Shown here: piece after piece, positions 25,809-34,197 of the stretch | Layout: each line of letters opens with the position of its first letter | Position numbering within the stretch: position 1 is the first letter of the stretch | Origin: Spirochaetales bacterium Spiro_10 | GTDB lineage: Bacteria > Spirochaetota > Spirochaetia > Treponematales > Treponemataceae | Direction of reading: 5' to 3' | DNA length: 57,997 nucleotides | Assembly: GCA_001604405.1 (NCBI GenBank) | Contig: LVBL01000025.1 | Span: 20,469 to 78,465 of the forward strand | Translations under genes and position numbers: made by a program | The notes under the pieces: generated by a model | Seen by the model: the letters and a program-made list of their open reading frames with translations, nothing else | Told to the model about the DNA's origin: nothing | The model's database searches: none

Positions 25809-26278
25809 AGGAATCTCGGAACGTTGAAAGCTTCAGCCTTGACCATACCGCCGTGCGGGCGCCGTACGTGCGGCTCGCCGGCATGAAGGAAGGCCCGCGC
25901 GGGGACGTCGTGTCGAAATTCGACGTCCGGTTCTGCCAGCCTAACGAGGAGGCCATTCCGACGGGCGGCCTCCACACGCTCGAACACCTGATGGCCGAGT
26001 TCGTCCGCGACGAGCTCGAGGGCGTCATAGACCTTTCGCCGATGGGATGCCGCACCGGCTTCTATCTCGCCGTGTTCGGCGAGATCGGCGAGGAGGCCGT
26101 CGCGAAGGCGGTCCGCTCGGTTCTCGCGCGGGTCGCCGCCTGGCCCGACGCCGAGGCGGTTCCCGGCGTCGATCCGGTCATGTGCGGCAACTGGCTCGAT
26201 CACGACCTTTCGTCCGCGCGGGAATGGGCGAAACGGTGGATCGAGGGCGTCGACCGCAAGGGCTGGGCTTGCCGGTAA
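25805..26278 (+). CDS. luxS: S-ribosylhomocysteine lyase (AI-2 synthase)
   Basis: LuxS cleaves S-ribosylhomocysteine to homocysteine and DPD, the precursor of autoinducer-2. At 157 residues it is standard length. The metal ligands are present in HTLEH (His57, His61, with Glu60) and Cys127 in VMCGNW; the catalytic Cys82 lies in MGCRTGFY. It starts at an ATGA overlap with mtnN, with GGGGAGA before it. Being directly behind mtnN it completes the SAH recycling pathway, and both are coupled to the upstream hybrid kinase. The gene converges on the aldehyde dehydrogenase gene 45 bases away, with no convincing terminator between. Confidence 0.97.
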   Translation: MKESRNVESFSLDHTAVRAPYVRLAGMKEGPRGDVVSKFDVRFCQPNEEAIPTGGLHTLEHLMAEFVRDELEGVIDLSPMGCRTGFYLAVFGEIGEEAVAKAVRSVLARVAAWPDAEAVPGVDPVMCGNWLDHDLSSAREWAKRWIEGVDRKGWACR

Positions 26279-26323
26279 GGCCGGAGGACCGCGCGAGCGG
26301 GGCGCTCCCGGACCCGGTCCCCG

Positions 26324-27727
26324 TTACCCGAGGAATTTCCTGAAGGTCGAGTACTTCCTCCCGAACGGCGCGTAGCGGAGGGGGACGTCTGCCCACAGCG
26401 GTTTTTCCACGACCGATTTTACGCGCGTGAAGGTGTCGAAGCTCCACTTGCCGTGGTACCCGCCCATGCCGCTCGCGCCCGTTCCGCCGAAGGGGAGGGT
26501 GTGCGTCGCGACGTGCATGATCGTGTCGTTGACGCAGCCGCCGCCGAAGGGGATCGAGCCCACGATCCTGCGCGCCTGCGCCTTGTCCCGCGTGAAGACG
26601 TAGAGGGCGAGCGGTCTCGGCCTCGAGAGTATTCTCCGGACGATGTCGCCCTCGTCGCGCCAGGTAATGACGGGCACGACCGGCCCGAAGAGTTCCTCGG
26701 CCATGACGGGGTCGTCCCAGGAGACGCCTTCGATCACCGCGGGTTCGATCTTGAGCGTTTCGGGCGAGGTCCTGCCGCCCGAGACGGCGCGGTCCGCCTG
26801 CGCGCGGGCGCCCGCTATGAGGGCGGAGAGCCGGTCGAAGTGGTGCCGGTTCACGATGCGCGGGAACTCCGCGTTCTCGTGGGGGTCCTGCCCGTAAAAG
26901 CGCGTAACATAGTGGCGGAACCTGGCGACGAACTCGTCCTTGACGTCTTCGTGAACGAGGAAGTAGTCGGGCGCGACGCAGGTCTGGCCCGCGTTGATGC
27001 ACTTGCCCCAGGCCGCCCGCTTCGCCGAGAGGTCCAGGTCCGCGCTTCGGTCCACGATGCAAGGGCTTTTCCCGCCGAGCTCGAGCGTGACCGGCGTCAG
27101 GTTCCTGGAGGCGCTCTCCATCACGAGCTTTCCGACGGCAACGCTCCCGGTAAAGAATATGTAGTCGAATTCCTGCCGGAGGAGGTCCTGGTTCACCTCG
27201 CGCCCGCCCTCGACGCACGCGACGTACTCGGGCCGGAAGGCGTCGCGGATGATCTCCGCGATGACGGCCGAGGTGGCGGGGGAGTACGCGGAGGGCTTGA
27301 GGATCACGGTGTTGCCCCCGGCGACGGCGCCCACGAGCGGCGCGACGGCGAGCATGAAGGGATAGTTCCAGGGCGACATGATGAGACAGACGCCGTGAGG
27401 GTCGCGATAGGTCCGTCCCGCTCCGGGCCAGTTGAAAAGTCCGGCCGAGACGCGCCTCGGTTTGGACCACGCGCGAACCTTCCGTTTCATCAGCCTGATC
27501 TCCTCGAGCACGAGGACGATCTCGGTGGTGAAGGCCTCGAAGTCGCATTTGCCGAGATCGGCCTTGGTCGCCTCGAGGATGTCCCGTTCCCGCGCCCGTA
27601 TCGCCCGCTCTAGGCGGTCGAGCTGGCCGATCCTGAAGCGCGCGTCGCGCGTGCTTCCCGAATTGAAGGTTGTCCGCTGGTTCGCGACCAAGTCCGCAAT
27701 GGGCGTCGAGGCGTTTCCGCTTTTCAT
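26324..27727 (-). CDS. Aldehyde dehydrogenase, class 3 type
   Basis: A 467-residue NAD(P)-dependent aldehyde dehydrogenase of the short class 3/YwdH-like group. It shows the PWNYPF motif near residue 120, the FTGSVAVG nucleotide loop, the general base Glu in LELGGKSPC, the catalytic Cys in GQTCVAPDY, and GGCVND near the C-terminus. It oxidises medium-chain or aromatic aldehydes in related bacteria; the substrate here is unknown. The ATG overlaps the stop of the aminopeptidase gene by four bases and a GGGGAG site precedes it, so the pair is translationally coupled. The reason for pairing with a peptidase is not obvious. Confidence 0.93.
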   Translation of the reverse strand: MKSGNASTPIADLVANQRTTFNSGSTRDARFRIGQLDRLERAIRARERDILEATKADLGKCDFEAFTTEIVLVLEEIRLMKRKVRAWSKPRRVSAGLFNWPGAGRTYRDPHGVCLIMSPWNYPFMLAVAPLVGAVAGGNTVILKPSAYSPATSAVIAEIIRDAFRPEYVACVEGGREVNQDLLRQEFDYIFFTGSVAVGKLVMESASRNLTPVTLELGGKSPCIVDRSADLDLSAKRAAWGKCINAGQTCVAPDYFLVHEDVKDEFVARFRHYVTRFYGQDPHENAEFPRIVNRHHFDRLSALIAGARAQADRAVSGGRTSPETLKIEPAVIEGVSWDDPVMAEELFGPVVPVITWRDEGDIVRRILSRPRPLALYVFTRDKAQARRIVGSIPFGGGCVNDTIMHVATHTLPFGGTGASGMGGYHGKWSFDTFTRVKSVVEKPLWADVPLRYAPFGRKYSTFRKFLG

Positions 27728-28848
27728 GATATCTCCCCGAAAGGAGCGGCCAGCAGGCCCTCCTTTTCAATGACTGCGTTCGATCCGTCGGGATAGTTCA
27801 CGACGATCGTCGGATTCCGGACGAGGCAGTCCAGGTGGATGAGCGCCTCGGCGTCGTTGTCGTAATTGCTGCCGATCGCGAAGTGGCAGGTGTGAAAGGC
27901 CTTTTCGTCCTCGAGCATGTTCCCCCGGATCTCCGCGGCGGGATTGAGCCCGATGCCGAGCTCCCCGAGGCCGCGCGCGTTCCGGCCGTAGGAGACTCCC
28001 TCTTCGGCCGTCAGCTTCCCCTCGGCGGCGAACTCGCGGGCCTTCTTTTCGCCGGCCTCGATCGAGCGCGCGAGCAGGTCGGCCTCGCGCCCGCCGGCGA
28101 TGTCGACGACGTAACCGTCCTTGAGGGTCACCCGTACGGGAGTCTCCGTTATCATGTCTCCCTCGTTGAGGCTGACCGACCCGTCGAAGACGATGACTCC
28201 CTCGCTTTTCCCCGGCAGGGGGCTGATGAACACCTCCCCCGCTGGGATGTTCCCGCCGGAACCTCCCTTCGTGAAGTCGCCGTTGTCGCTCATGGGGGAG
28301 CGGCCGAGAACGGGAACGAGCACGTTGGTTCCGGCGGGGGAGGTGACCTGGATCGACTCTGCGCCCTCGAGCGCCGCGCAAATGGCGGCGCATCTGCGCT
28401 GCAGGAGGCCGTAGTCTATGGCCGCGGTGCGCCTGAACATGTCCACGGTTATGCCGGGGGTCCAGATCGAGCGGAGGGTTTTCTTTTCGTCCATCAGCCA
28501 ATGGAAGACGTGGTCTATCTTGCGCCCGTTCGCTGCGATCCAGGGTTTCTCGATGCCCGCCCTGTCCTTTCCCATCTTGTTCGCCGAGACCGAGGCGCAG
28601 GCGTCGGGCTCGGAACCGAATGCCGCGAGGGCGGCCCGGTTGGCGAAGTCGAGTTGCGTCTTCTCGTCCTGCACGACGAGGGTCGTCTCGGCCCCGAGTT
28701 TGCGCGCCGCGTCAAACAGGGCCCTGCTTATCTCCATGACGTCGCCCGAGGGGTTCGTGATGATGAGGAACTGCTCGCCCTTCGCGAGCGCGAGAACGTC
28801 GCGCGCCACCACCTCGGCCGCGCTCTCGATGCCGTGAGCGTATGTCAT
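27724..28848 (-). CDS. Aminopeptidase, M29 (AmpS/aminopeptidase T) family
   Basis: A 374-residue cytoplasmic metallopeptidase. Typical M29 features are the GEVFISPLPGKSEG segment, the GLGELGIGLNP motif near residue 290, and metal-binding acidic and histidine residues in EKAFHTCHFAIGSNY and HLDCLVRNP. It removes N-terminal residues from peptides. The start at 28848 gives MTYAHGIESAAE; a TTG upstream would add 12 residues and lie in the promoter. No Shine-Dalgarno is seen. A promoter with the -10 six bases from the ATG predicts a leaderless message. It is first gene of a pair with the aldehyde dehydrogenase and divergent from rsmE. Confidence 0.88.
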   Translation of the reverse strand: MTYAHGIESAAEVVARDVLALAKGEQFLIITNPSGDVMEISRALFDAARKLGAETTLVVQDEKTQLDFANRAALAAFGSEPDACASVSANKMGKDRAGIEKPWIAANGRKIDHVFHWLMDEKKTLRSIWTPGITVDMFRRTAAIDYGLLQRRCAAICAALEGAESIQVTSPAGTNVLVPVLGRSPMSDNGDFTKGGSGGNIPAGEVFISPLPGKSEGVIVFDGSVSLNEGDMITETPVRVTLKDGYVVDIAGGREADLLARSIEAGEKKAREFAAEGKLTAEEGVSYGRNARGLGELGIGLNPAAEIRGNMLEDEKAFHTCHFAIGSNYDNDAEALIHLDCLVRNPTIVVNYPDGSNAVIEKEGLLAAPFGEIS

Positions 28849-28854
28849 GGTGAA

Positions 28855-28884
28855 AATGTACACCCCGCCCGTATGAAAAGTCAA
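28855..28884 (-). promoter_or_regulatory. Predicted leaderless promoter of the aminopeptidase gene
   Basis: TTGACT, 18 bases and TACATT are followed by six bases and the ATG at 28848. It lies back to back with the rsmE promoter. Confidence 0.6.
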
Positions 28885-28900
28885 ACCTGTCTGCTATACT
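28872..28900 (+). promoter_or_regulatory. Predicted promoter of rsmE
   Basis: A good -10 box TATACT at 28895-28900 lies 12 bases before the ATG at 28913. The -35 region is weak. No ribosome binding site is seen, so a leader of about five bases is likely. Confidence 0.4.
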
Positions 28901-28912
28901 GGCGGGCGTACC

Positions 28913-29698
28913 ATGAACATCATCCTTTTCGAGCGGGGCGAGACGCGCTTCGCGCGCGGCGACGCGCGGGCCGAGCACATCCGCAAGATCCTCAAAAAGG
29001 GGACGGGCGAGACCTTCCTCGCCGGGGAGATCGACGGCCCCGAGGGCGTCGCGACGATCCTGTCGGCGGAAGCCGGGGACGTCGTCTTTTCCTTCGAGGC
29101 GTCGCGCGCCGCGCGCCCGCTTTTTCCCGTTTCGGTCATCGTCGGCTTCCCGCGGCCCATCCAGCTCAAGCGGCTCCTCCGCGACCTCGCGAGCCTCGGC
29201 GTCTCGTCGATAAGCCTCTGCGGAACCGACCTCGGCGAAAAGTCGTATCTAGAATCGAGCCTTGTAGACCGCGGGGCCGCCCGTGCCGCCCTGCTCGACG
29301 GCTGCATGCAGGCGGGCGGCACGACGGTTCCCGCGCTGAGCATGCGCGCGAGCGTGGGGGAGTCCCTCGCGAACGACCTCCCGCCGACGGCCGGCGGGAG
29401 TGCCGGGCATCGCATCCTTCTTGACCTCGCGGGGGCGGAGGGAAGCCTCGCGACGCTGCCGCTCGAACCCGGCGCCGGGCCGGGCGGGAGATGGTCCCTC
29501 TCGGCCTCCTGCCCCCTCACGCTCGCCCTCGGAAGCGAGCGGGGGTGGACCGCGCGCGAGCGCGGGGCCTTCGCCTCGTCGGGATTTCGCGTCGCGAGCC
29601 TGGGGCCGCGCGTCCTCCGGACGGAGACCGCCTGCGTCTCCGCGGTCTCGATAGCGCTCGCGCGCGCCGGCTTTCTCGAGGCGGAGGACCCGCGGTGA
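28913..29698 (+). CDS. rsmE: 16S rRNA (uracil1498-N3)-methyltransferase
   Basis: RsmE methylates U1498 of 16S rRNA. The 261-residue protein has an N-terminal PUA-like region (HIRKILKKGTGETF) and a C-terminal SPOUT knot: PRPIQLKRLL near residue 80, then LALGSERGWTARE and LGPRVLRTETA near 205-245, which bind S-adenosylmethionine. The usual GPEGG is GSERG here. It starts a run of overlapping genes; its stop overlaps the GTG of the next gene. Upstream is a divergent promoter region shared with the aminopeptidase gene. Confidence 0.93.
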   Translation: MNIILFERGETRFARGDARAEHIRKILKKGTGETFLAGEIDGPEGVATILSAEAGDVVFSFEASRAARPLFPVSVIVGFPRPIQLKRLLRDLASLGVSSISLCGTDLGEKSYLESSLVDRGAARAALLDGCMQAGGTTVPALSMRASVGESLANDLPPTAGGSAGHRILLDLAGAEGSLATLPLEPGAGPGGRWSLSASCPLTLALGSERGWTARERGAFASSGFRVASLGPRVLRTETACVSAVSIALARAGFLEAEDPR

Positions 29699-30492
29699 AC
29701 CAGGACCAGATCAAGTCGATGCTGCTTTCGCTCGAGGATACGGCCCTCGAGTTTTCCGTGATCATGACGGGAAAGAAAAGCAAGCGGGTTAACGGCCTCT
29801 ACAAGCCGGACACGCGGGAGATCCTCCTCCACAACAAGAACTTCTCGGACGACAACGAGCTCGTATACACCGCCATCCACGAGTACGCGCACCACCTTCA
29901 GTGCGAGGCCGACGGGGCGCTCCAGACCGCGAAGTCGCATACGGCCGCCTTTTGGGCGCGGTTTCACGCCCTGCTCGAGAAGGCCGAAAAGAAGAGGCTC
30001 TACCGAATAGGCGTCGAAAAGTCGTCGGAGCTCGAGGCCCTGACCGAGGAAATAAGGACGAGGTGCATCGCGGAGAACGGCAAGCTCATGAACGAGCTCG
30101 GGCGGCTGCTCGCGAGGGCGCACGTGCTGTGCGAGAAGGCGGGCATACGCTACGAGGACTACGTCGACCGCGTGCTGTGCCTCCCGAGAACCTCGGCTCA
30201 GGCCGCCGTGCGCGTCAGCTCGCTCGGTATAGACGCCTCGCTCGGTTACGACGCGATGAAAATCGTCGCCTCCCAGAGGACGCCCGAGCTTCGCGCGGCC
30301 GCCGAGCGGGATCTCGCGGCCGGTCGCAGCCCCGACACCGTCAAGGTGAGCCTCGCGCGCGCGTTGCGCGAGGAAAGCGAGCGCGACAGGCTCGAGAAAG
30401 AACGCCGCCGCCTCGAGCGCACGATCGACTCCCTGAAGACGCGCCTCGAACAGGTCGAGAAGAGCCTTTCCGGGCTCGGGGAGGGGGAATGA
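29695..30492 (+). CDS. HEYAH-motif metalloprotease-like protein with C-terminal coiled coil
   Basis: A 265-residue cytoplasmic protein starting at GTG (overlap GTGA with rsmE, GGAGG seven bases upstream). Residues 62-66 read HEYAH in the context AIHEYAHHLQCEADG, the zinc-binding pattern of gluzincin/SprT-like peptidases. A third metal ligand cannot be assigned with certainty. The last 50 residues (ALREESERDRLEKERRRLE onward) form a charged heptad coiled coil. It may be a protease or a structural relative. The next gene starts in its stop codon (ATGA), so the operon is rsmE, this gene, and two exported proteins. Confidence 0.6.
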   Translation: MNQDQIKSMLLSLEDTALEFSVIMTGKKSKRVNGLYKPDTREILLHNKNFSDDNELVYTAIHEYAHHLQCEADGALQTAKSHTAAFWARFHALLEKAEKKRLYRIGVEKSSELEALTEEIRTRCIAENGKLMNELGRLLARAHVLCEKAGIRYEDYVDRVLCLPRTSAQAAVRVSSLGIDASLGYDAMKIVASQRTPELRAAAERDLAAGRSPDTVKVSLARALREESERDRLEKERRRLERTIDSLKTRLEQVEKSLSGLGEGE

Positions 30493-31400
30493 CCCGCCGC
30501 CCCCGCGTCGCGTACATGATGGCCGCCCTTGCCCTTCTGGTCCCGATCGCCCCGGCCGTTCCGCAAACCGCGCCCCCCTCTCCGCCGAATCCGGTCGCCC
30601 CGCCGGCCATACCGATGCCGACGATTCCCGCGATGCCGACCCCGCCGAAGCCCCCCGTCATGAGCCCTCCCGCGGTTCAGGCGGAGACGGCCGCTCCGTC
30701 GAAACCGGCCGAGGCCGCGCAACCCGGCCGCGCGGGTACGGGGAAGGCCGCGAACGGGAAGTCCGCGAACGGGCAGCCCGCAGAGCGACGGGCCGCGGCG
30801 GAAACGGCAGGATTTCTTTCGCTTCTCGGACTCGGAGACGACAATCCCCTTCTACGGGGAGTCGCGGGCTCGTCCGGCTCCGGCACGAAAAGCTCCACGG
30901 ACGCCCTGCTTGAGCGGCTTATCGAGAAGATGGACTCGGGCTCGGGGTCCTCAGCGGCGCCGACGGCGCCGGCCGCGACGACGCAGTCCCGTCCGGCCGC
31001 GAGCGAACGCGCCGAAGCCGCCGTCGAGGTCCTCCGTTGCGTCGTGAACGGCCATGACCTGGAACGCGGCTTCTCCTCGGGTTTCGTGTCGACCCGGGCC
31101 GGGGACGGCTCCTTTCTCGTCACCGGCGAGCGCTACCTCGTGCTCGAGGGCGTGCGCAGGCGCGAACTCGTCTATCTTCTGTACCGGCCGGGCTCGGGAA
31201 ACGCCGGCTTCCTGTACGTCGACGTGAGCCAGGAGGTCCCGAACGGCGAGTCGTTCTTTCGCAGGCTCTCCCTATCCGGGCCGATCCCGGCCACGGCGAT
31301 CGGAGACCTCGTCGTCTGCCGCGCTTCCCGCGAAGACCTTGTCGCGGACTTCCTCTTTCGTTCCCGCGTCCCTTCAGTTCGGCCCGGACCCGGCCGATAA
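30489..31400 (+). CDS. Exported proline-rich protein of unknown function
   Basis: A 303-residue protein. A signal peptide (VAYMMAALALLVPIAPAVPQ) leads into a 60-residue Pro-rich stretch with repeated PxxPxxP. A low-complexity Gly/Lys/Ala/Asn segment follows (GKAANGKSANGQ, near residue 83), then Ser/Ala-rich linkers. A compact C-terminal domain (about 175-295) begins VEVLRCVVNGHDLERGF and is probably beta-rich. The Pro-rich part could span the periplasm or peptidoglycan. I do not recognise the C-terminal family. It overlaps the HEYAH gene by four bases. Confidence 0.6.
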   Translation: MTRRPRVAYMMAALALLVPIAPAVPQTAPPSPPNPVAPPAIPMPTIPAMPTPPKPPVMSPPAVQAETAAPSKPAEAAQPGRAGTGKAANGKSANGQPAERRAAAETAGFLSLLGLGDDNPLLRGVAGSSGSGTKSSTDALLERLIEKMDSGSGSSAAPTAPAATTQSRPAASERAEAAVEVLRCVVNGHDLERGFSSGFVSTRAGDGSFLVTGERYLVLEGVRRRELVYLLYRPGSGNAGFLYVDVSQEVPNGESFFRRLSLSGPIPATAIGDLVVCRASREDLVADFLFRSRVPSVRPGPGR

Positions 31401-31419
31401 GAAAGAAACAGGAGCCAGA

Positions 31420-32442
31420 ATGAAAACTCATCAGACGTCGTGGCGGGTCGCCGTCGTGGCGTTACTCGTGTGCGTGACAGCAGCGCTCTCTTCCGAGTCG
31501 ACGGTCACTCTCGTGGACAGCGTAGTCAAGCAGGGCGCCGCGCCCCGCTTCGACCCTCTTTTCCCCAGGGCCTTGACCTGGGCCGGCGCCCGGGAGATCG
31601 CCCTCGCGTCCGCCGATAGCGTCGCCTGGGTTCCGACGCGCGAGGAAACCCGCGAGTCGCCGAGGCTCCAGTCGGTTCTCCTGAATTCCGATATCGTCGC
31701 CGTTTACGGCAAGCCGGGCGCCCGCAACATGGGCTTGCTCGGACAGCACAAGCTCGAGGACCTTGACGGCGTGGTCGCGGCTCTCGCGTCCCAGTACGAC
31801 GCGGCCAACGGCGGGCGCGGAGTCATCCCGGCGCTCTATATCATCTACGGCACGTGCTGGCCCGGCGGCGATATCGGCATCCTCCCCGATTCCGTCGTGA
31901 GGCAGTACGTGGAGTACGCGGCCGCCCGCGGATGGTACGTCTTTCTTGACCACCAGATCGGGCGCTTTACCGTGGAGGCGGCGATGCGCCGGCTTCTTCC
32001 CTACCTGAAATACGAGAACGTCCACCTCGCCCTCGATCCCGAGTGGCGCACCGACAAGCCCATGCAGGAGATCGGTTACGTGACGGCGGCCGAGCTGAAC
32101 GCGGCGCAGGAGATGATGCAGGCGCATATCCTCGAGAACGGGCTCCCGGGCCGCCGCATGCTCGTCGTGCACCAGTTCAAGCCGAAGATGATCTCCGCGC
32201 GCCACGAGGTCCGCACGGACTATCCGCTCGTCAAGCTCATCCATTGCGCCGACGGTTTCGGGGCCCCGCCTCTCAAGAAGAACACCTACGCGCACAACGC
32301 GCTCGCCCGCAACATCCCGCTGAAATCCTTCAAGCTGTTTCTCGAGCCGACGATCGCGGGCGCCGGCTGGGACAGGCCGCTGATGGCGCCCGAGGAAGTG
32401 CTCGCGCTCGAGCCCAGGCCGTACCTCATCATGTATCAATAA
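31420..32442 (+). CDS. Exported conserved protein, TIM-barrel-like
   Basis: A 340-residue protein with a signal peptide (VAVVALLVCVTAALS) and AGGAG six bases before the ATG. The mature part has evenly spaced strand endings typical of a TIM barrel: IVAVYGKP, IPALYIIYG, WYVFLDHQIG, VHLALDPEWR, MLVVHQFKP, VKLIHCADGFG and FKLFLEP. Acidic and His residues sit at the strand ends, as in glycoside hydrolase-like enzymes. Similar exported proteins of unknown role occur in actinobacteria (from memory). A periplasmic or surface polysaccharide-related hydrolase is a reasonable guess, not proven. It lies 19 bases after the Pro-rich gene and ends the operon. Confidence 0.55.
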   Translation: MKTHQTSWRVAVVALLVCVTAALSSESTVTLVDSVVKQGAAPRFDPLFPRALTWAGAREIALASADSVAWVPTREETRESPRLQSVLLNSDIVAVYGKPGARNMGLLGQHKLEDLDGVVAALASQYDAANGGRGVIPALYIIYGTCWPGGDIGILPDSVVRQYVEYAAARGWYVFLDHQIGRFTVEAAMRRLLPYLKYENVHLALDPEWRTDKPMQEIGYVTAAELNAAQEMMQAHILENGLPGRRMLVVHQFKPKMISARHEVRTDYPLVKLIHCADGFGAPPLKKNTYAHNALARNIPLKSFKLFLEPTIAGAGWDRPLMAPEEVLALEPRPYLIMYQ

Positions 32443-32447
32443 AGGCC

Positions 32448-32476
32448 TTGCCCCCGTCATGGGTTGCGGATACAAT
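32448..32476 (+). promoter_or_regulatory. Predicted leaderless promoter of the XPB helicase gene
   Basis: TTGCCC, 17 bases and TACAAT. The ATG at 32485 follows after eight bases, with no ribosome binding site. Confidence 0.55.
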
Positions 32477-32484
32477 GGCACGTT

Positions 32485-34197
32485 ATGCCGCATGACCAGA
32501 TGAATCCCCTAATTGTCCAGGGCGACCGCTCGATCCTCCTTGACGTTCACGCGCCAAGGGCGGTCGAGGCGCGCAACGCGCTCATCCCGTTCGCCGAGCT
32601 GGAAAAATCCCCCGAGCACCTGCATACCTACAGGGTAACGCCGCTTTCGCTGTGGAACGCCGCGAGCGCGGGCTTCGAGCCCTCCGACATAACCGGGACG
32701 CTCCGCGAATTCTCCCGCTTCGCCGTGCCCGCCTCGGTACTCGCCTGGATACCCGAGACCATGAGCCGGTTCGGCACGCTCAGGCTTCTTCCCTCGGGAG
32801 ACGACGACGCCCTCATCCTCGAGTCGTCCTCCGCGCGCGTGTACCAGGAACTTTCCGCCTCGCGGCACATGGCCAAGTATCTCGCCCACGAGGGAGGCGA
32901 GGGGTACCGGTTCCGCGTCGCGGTCCTGCACCGCGGCACCGTCAAGCAGGAGCTCCTGCGACTCGGGTGGCCCGTCAAGGACGAGGCGCCCCTCCGCGAC
33001 GGGGACCCGCTCGAGGTGAGCCTTCGCGGGACCGCGCTTTCGGGCCTGCCTTTGACGGTCAGGGAATACCAGAACGAGGCAGCCGGCGCCCTCGTCGGCG
33101 ACCGCGGGCCCGGCACCGGCTACGGCACCATCGTGCTTCCGTGCGGCTCGGGGAAGACCGTCGTCGGCATGAAGGTCATGTCGCTGCTCAAGACGAGCAC
33201 GCTCATACTCACGACCAACGTGGCCGCCGTACATCAATGGATAGACGAGCTTGTCGACAAGACGAGCCTCTCCCGCGAGGATATCGGGGAATACACCGGC
33301 GACGCCAAGGAAATCCGGCCCGTGACCGTCGCGACCTACCAGATCGTCACCTGGCGCCCGGACAAGGAAGGTGAGTTCCCCCACTTCCGGCTGTTCCGCG
33401 AGCGCGCGTGGGGACTCATCGTCTACGACGAGGTGCACCTTCTGCCGGCTCCGGTATTCCGCGTCACCGCCGAGATCCAGACGATACGCCGCCTCGGGCT
33501 GACCGCCACGCTCGTGCGCGAGGACGGCCGCGAGGGGGACGTGTTCAGCCTCGTCGGGCCCAAGCGCTATGACGTTCCCTGGAAGGACCTGGAGGGGCAG
33601 GGGTGGATAGCCACGGCCGTTTGCACGGAGGTGCGCGTCGATCTCGACGCCGCGCTCGAGGTCGAGTACGCGGTCGCGGGACAGCGGCAGAAGTACCGGA
33701 TCGCGAGCGAGAACCCGGTTAAGTTCGACGTGGTGTCGGCGCTTCTCGCGCGGCACTCGGAGGACGCCGTGCTCGTCATCGGCCAGTACATCGACCAGCT
33801 CGAGAAGATCGCACGCGCCCTTTCGTGTCCCATCATCACCGGCAAGACGTCGAACGCGGAACGCGACCGGATTTACTCGGACTTCCGCTCCGGCGCCATC
33901 CGCACGCTCGTCGTCTCCAAGGTCGCAAACTTCGCCATCGACCTGCCAGACGCCTCGGTCGCCATACAGATTTCCGGGACCTTCGGGAGCCGCCAGGAAG
34001 AGGCGCAACGCCTGGGCCGCATACTGAGGCCGAAGGAGCGTTCGTCCCACTTCTACACCGTCATCACGGCGCGCACCGTCGAGGAGGACTTCGCGGCGAA
34101 CCGGCAGAAGTTCCTGGCCGAGCAGGGCTATGAGTACGAGATCGTCCGGTGGGGAGAGCTTTCGAGAACGCTGCCGTGCGGGGACGGGGCCAGATGA
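32485..34197 (+). CDS. XPB/ERCC3-type DNA helicase (SF2)
   Basis: A 570-residue 3'-5' helicase of the bacterial XPB type. An N-terminal XPB-like domain (about residues 1-190) precedes the helicase core. Walker A is LPCGSGKTVVG with Lys224, motif II is DEVH (315-318), and the XPB-specific RED motif is Arg345-Glu346-Asp347 in LVREDGRE. Motif VI is QRLGRILRPK near 505. The XPB thumb-like region lies after the RED motif. It unwinds damaged DNA and is thought to act in repair. It is coupled by an ATGA overlap to a partner protein gene, the arrangement known from mycobacterial and treponemal XPB loci. Confidence 0.92.
   Translation: MPHDQMNPLIVQGDRSILLDVHAPRAVEARNALIPFAELEKSPEHLHTYRVTPLSLWNAASAGFEPSDITGTLREFSRFAVPASVLAWIPETMSRFGTLRLLPSGDDDALILESSSARVYQELSASRHMAKYLAHEGGEGYRFRVAVLHRGTVKQELLRLGWPVKDEAPLRDGDPLEVSLRGTALSGLPLTVREYQNEAAGALVGDRGPGTGYGTIVLPCGSGKTVVGMKVMSLLKTSTLILTTNVAAVHQWIDELVDKTSLSREDIGEYTGDAKEIRPVTVATYQIVTWRPDKEGEFPHFRLFRERAWGLIVYDEVHLLPAPVFRVTAEIQTIRRLGLTATLVREDGREGDVFSLVGPKRYDVPWKDLEGQGWIATAVCTEVRVDLDAALEVEYAVAGQRQKYRIASENPVKFDVVSALLARHSEDAVLVIGQYIDQLEKIARALSCPIITGKTSNAERDRIYSDFRSGAIRTLVVSKVANFAIDLPDASVAIQISGTFGSRQEEAQRLGRILRPKERSSHFYTVITARTVEEDFAANRQKFLAEQGYEYEIVRWGELSRTLPCGDGAR

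Noticed and set aside
26279-26323. Terminator between the convergent luxS and aldehyde dehydrogenase genes
   Set aside because: The stretch is GC-rich with possible pairing but has no T tract in either direction.
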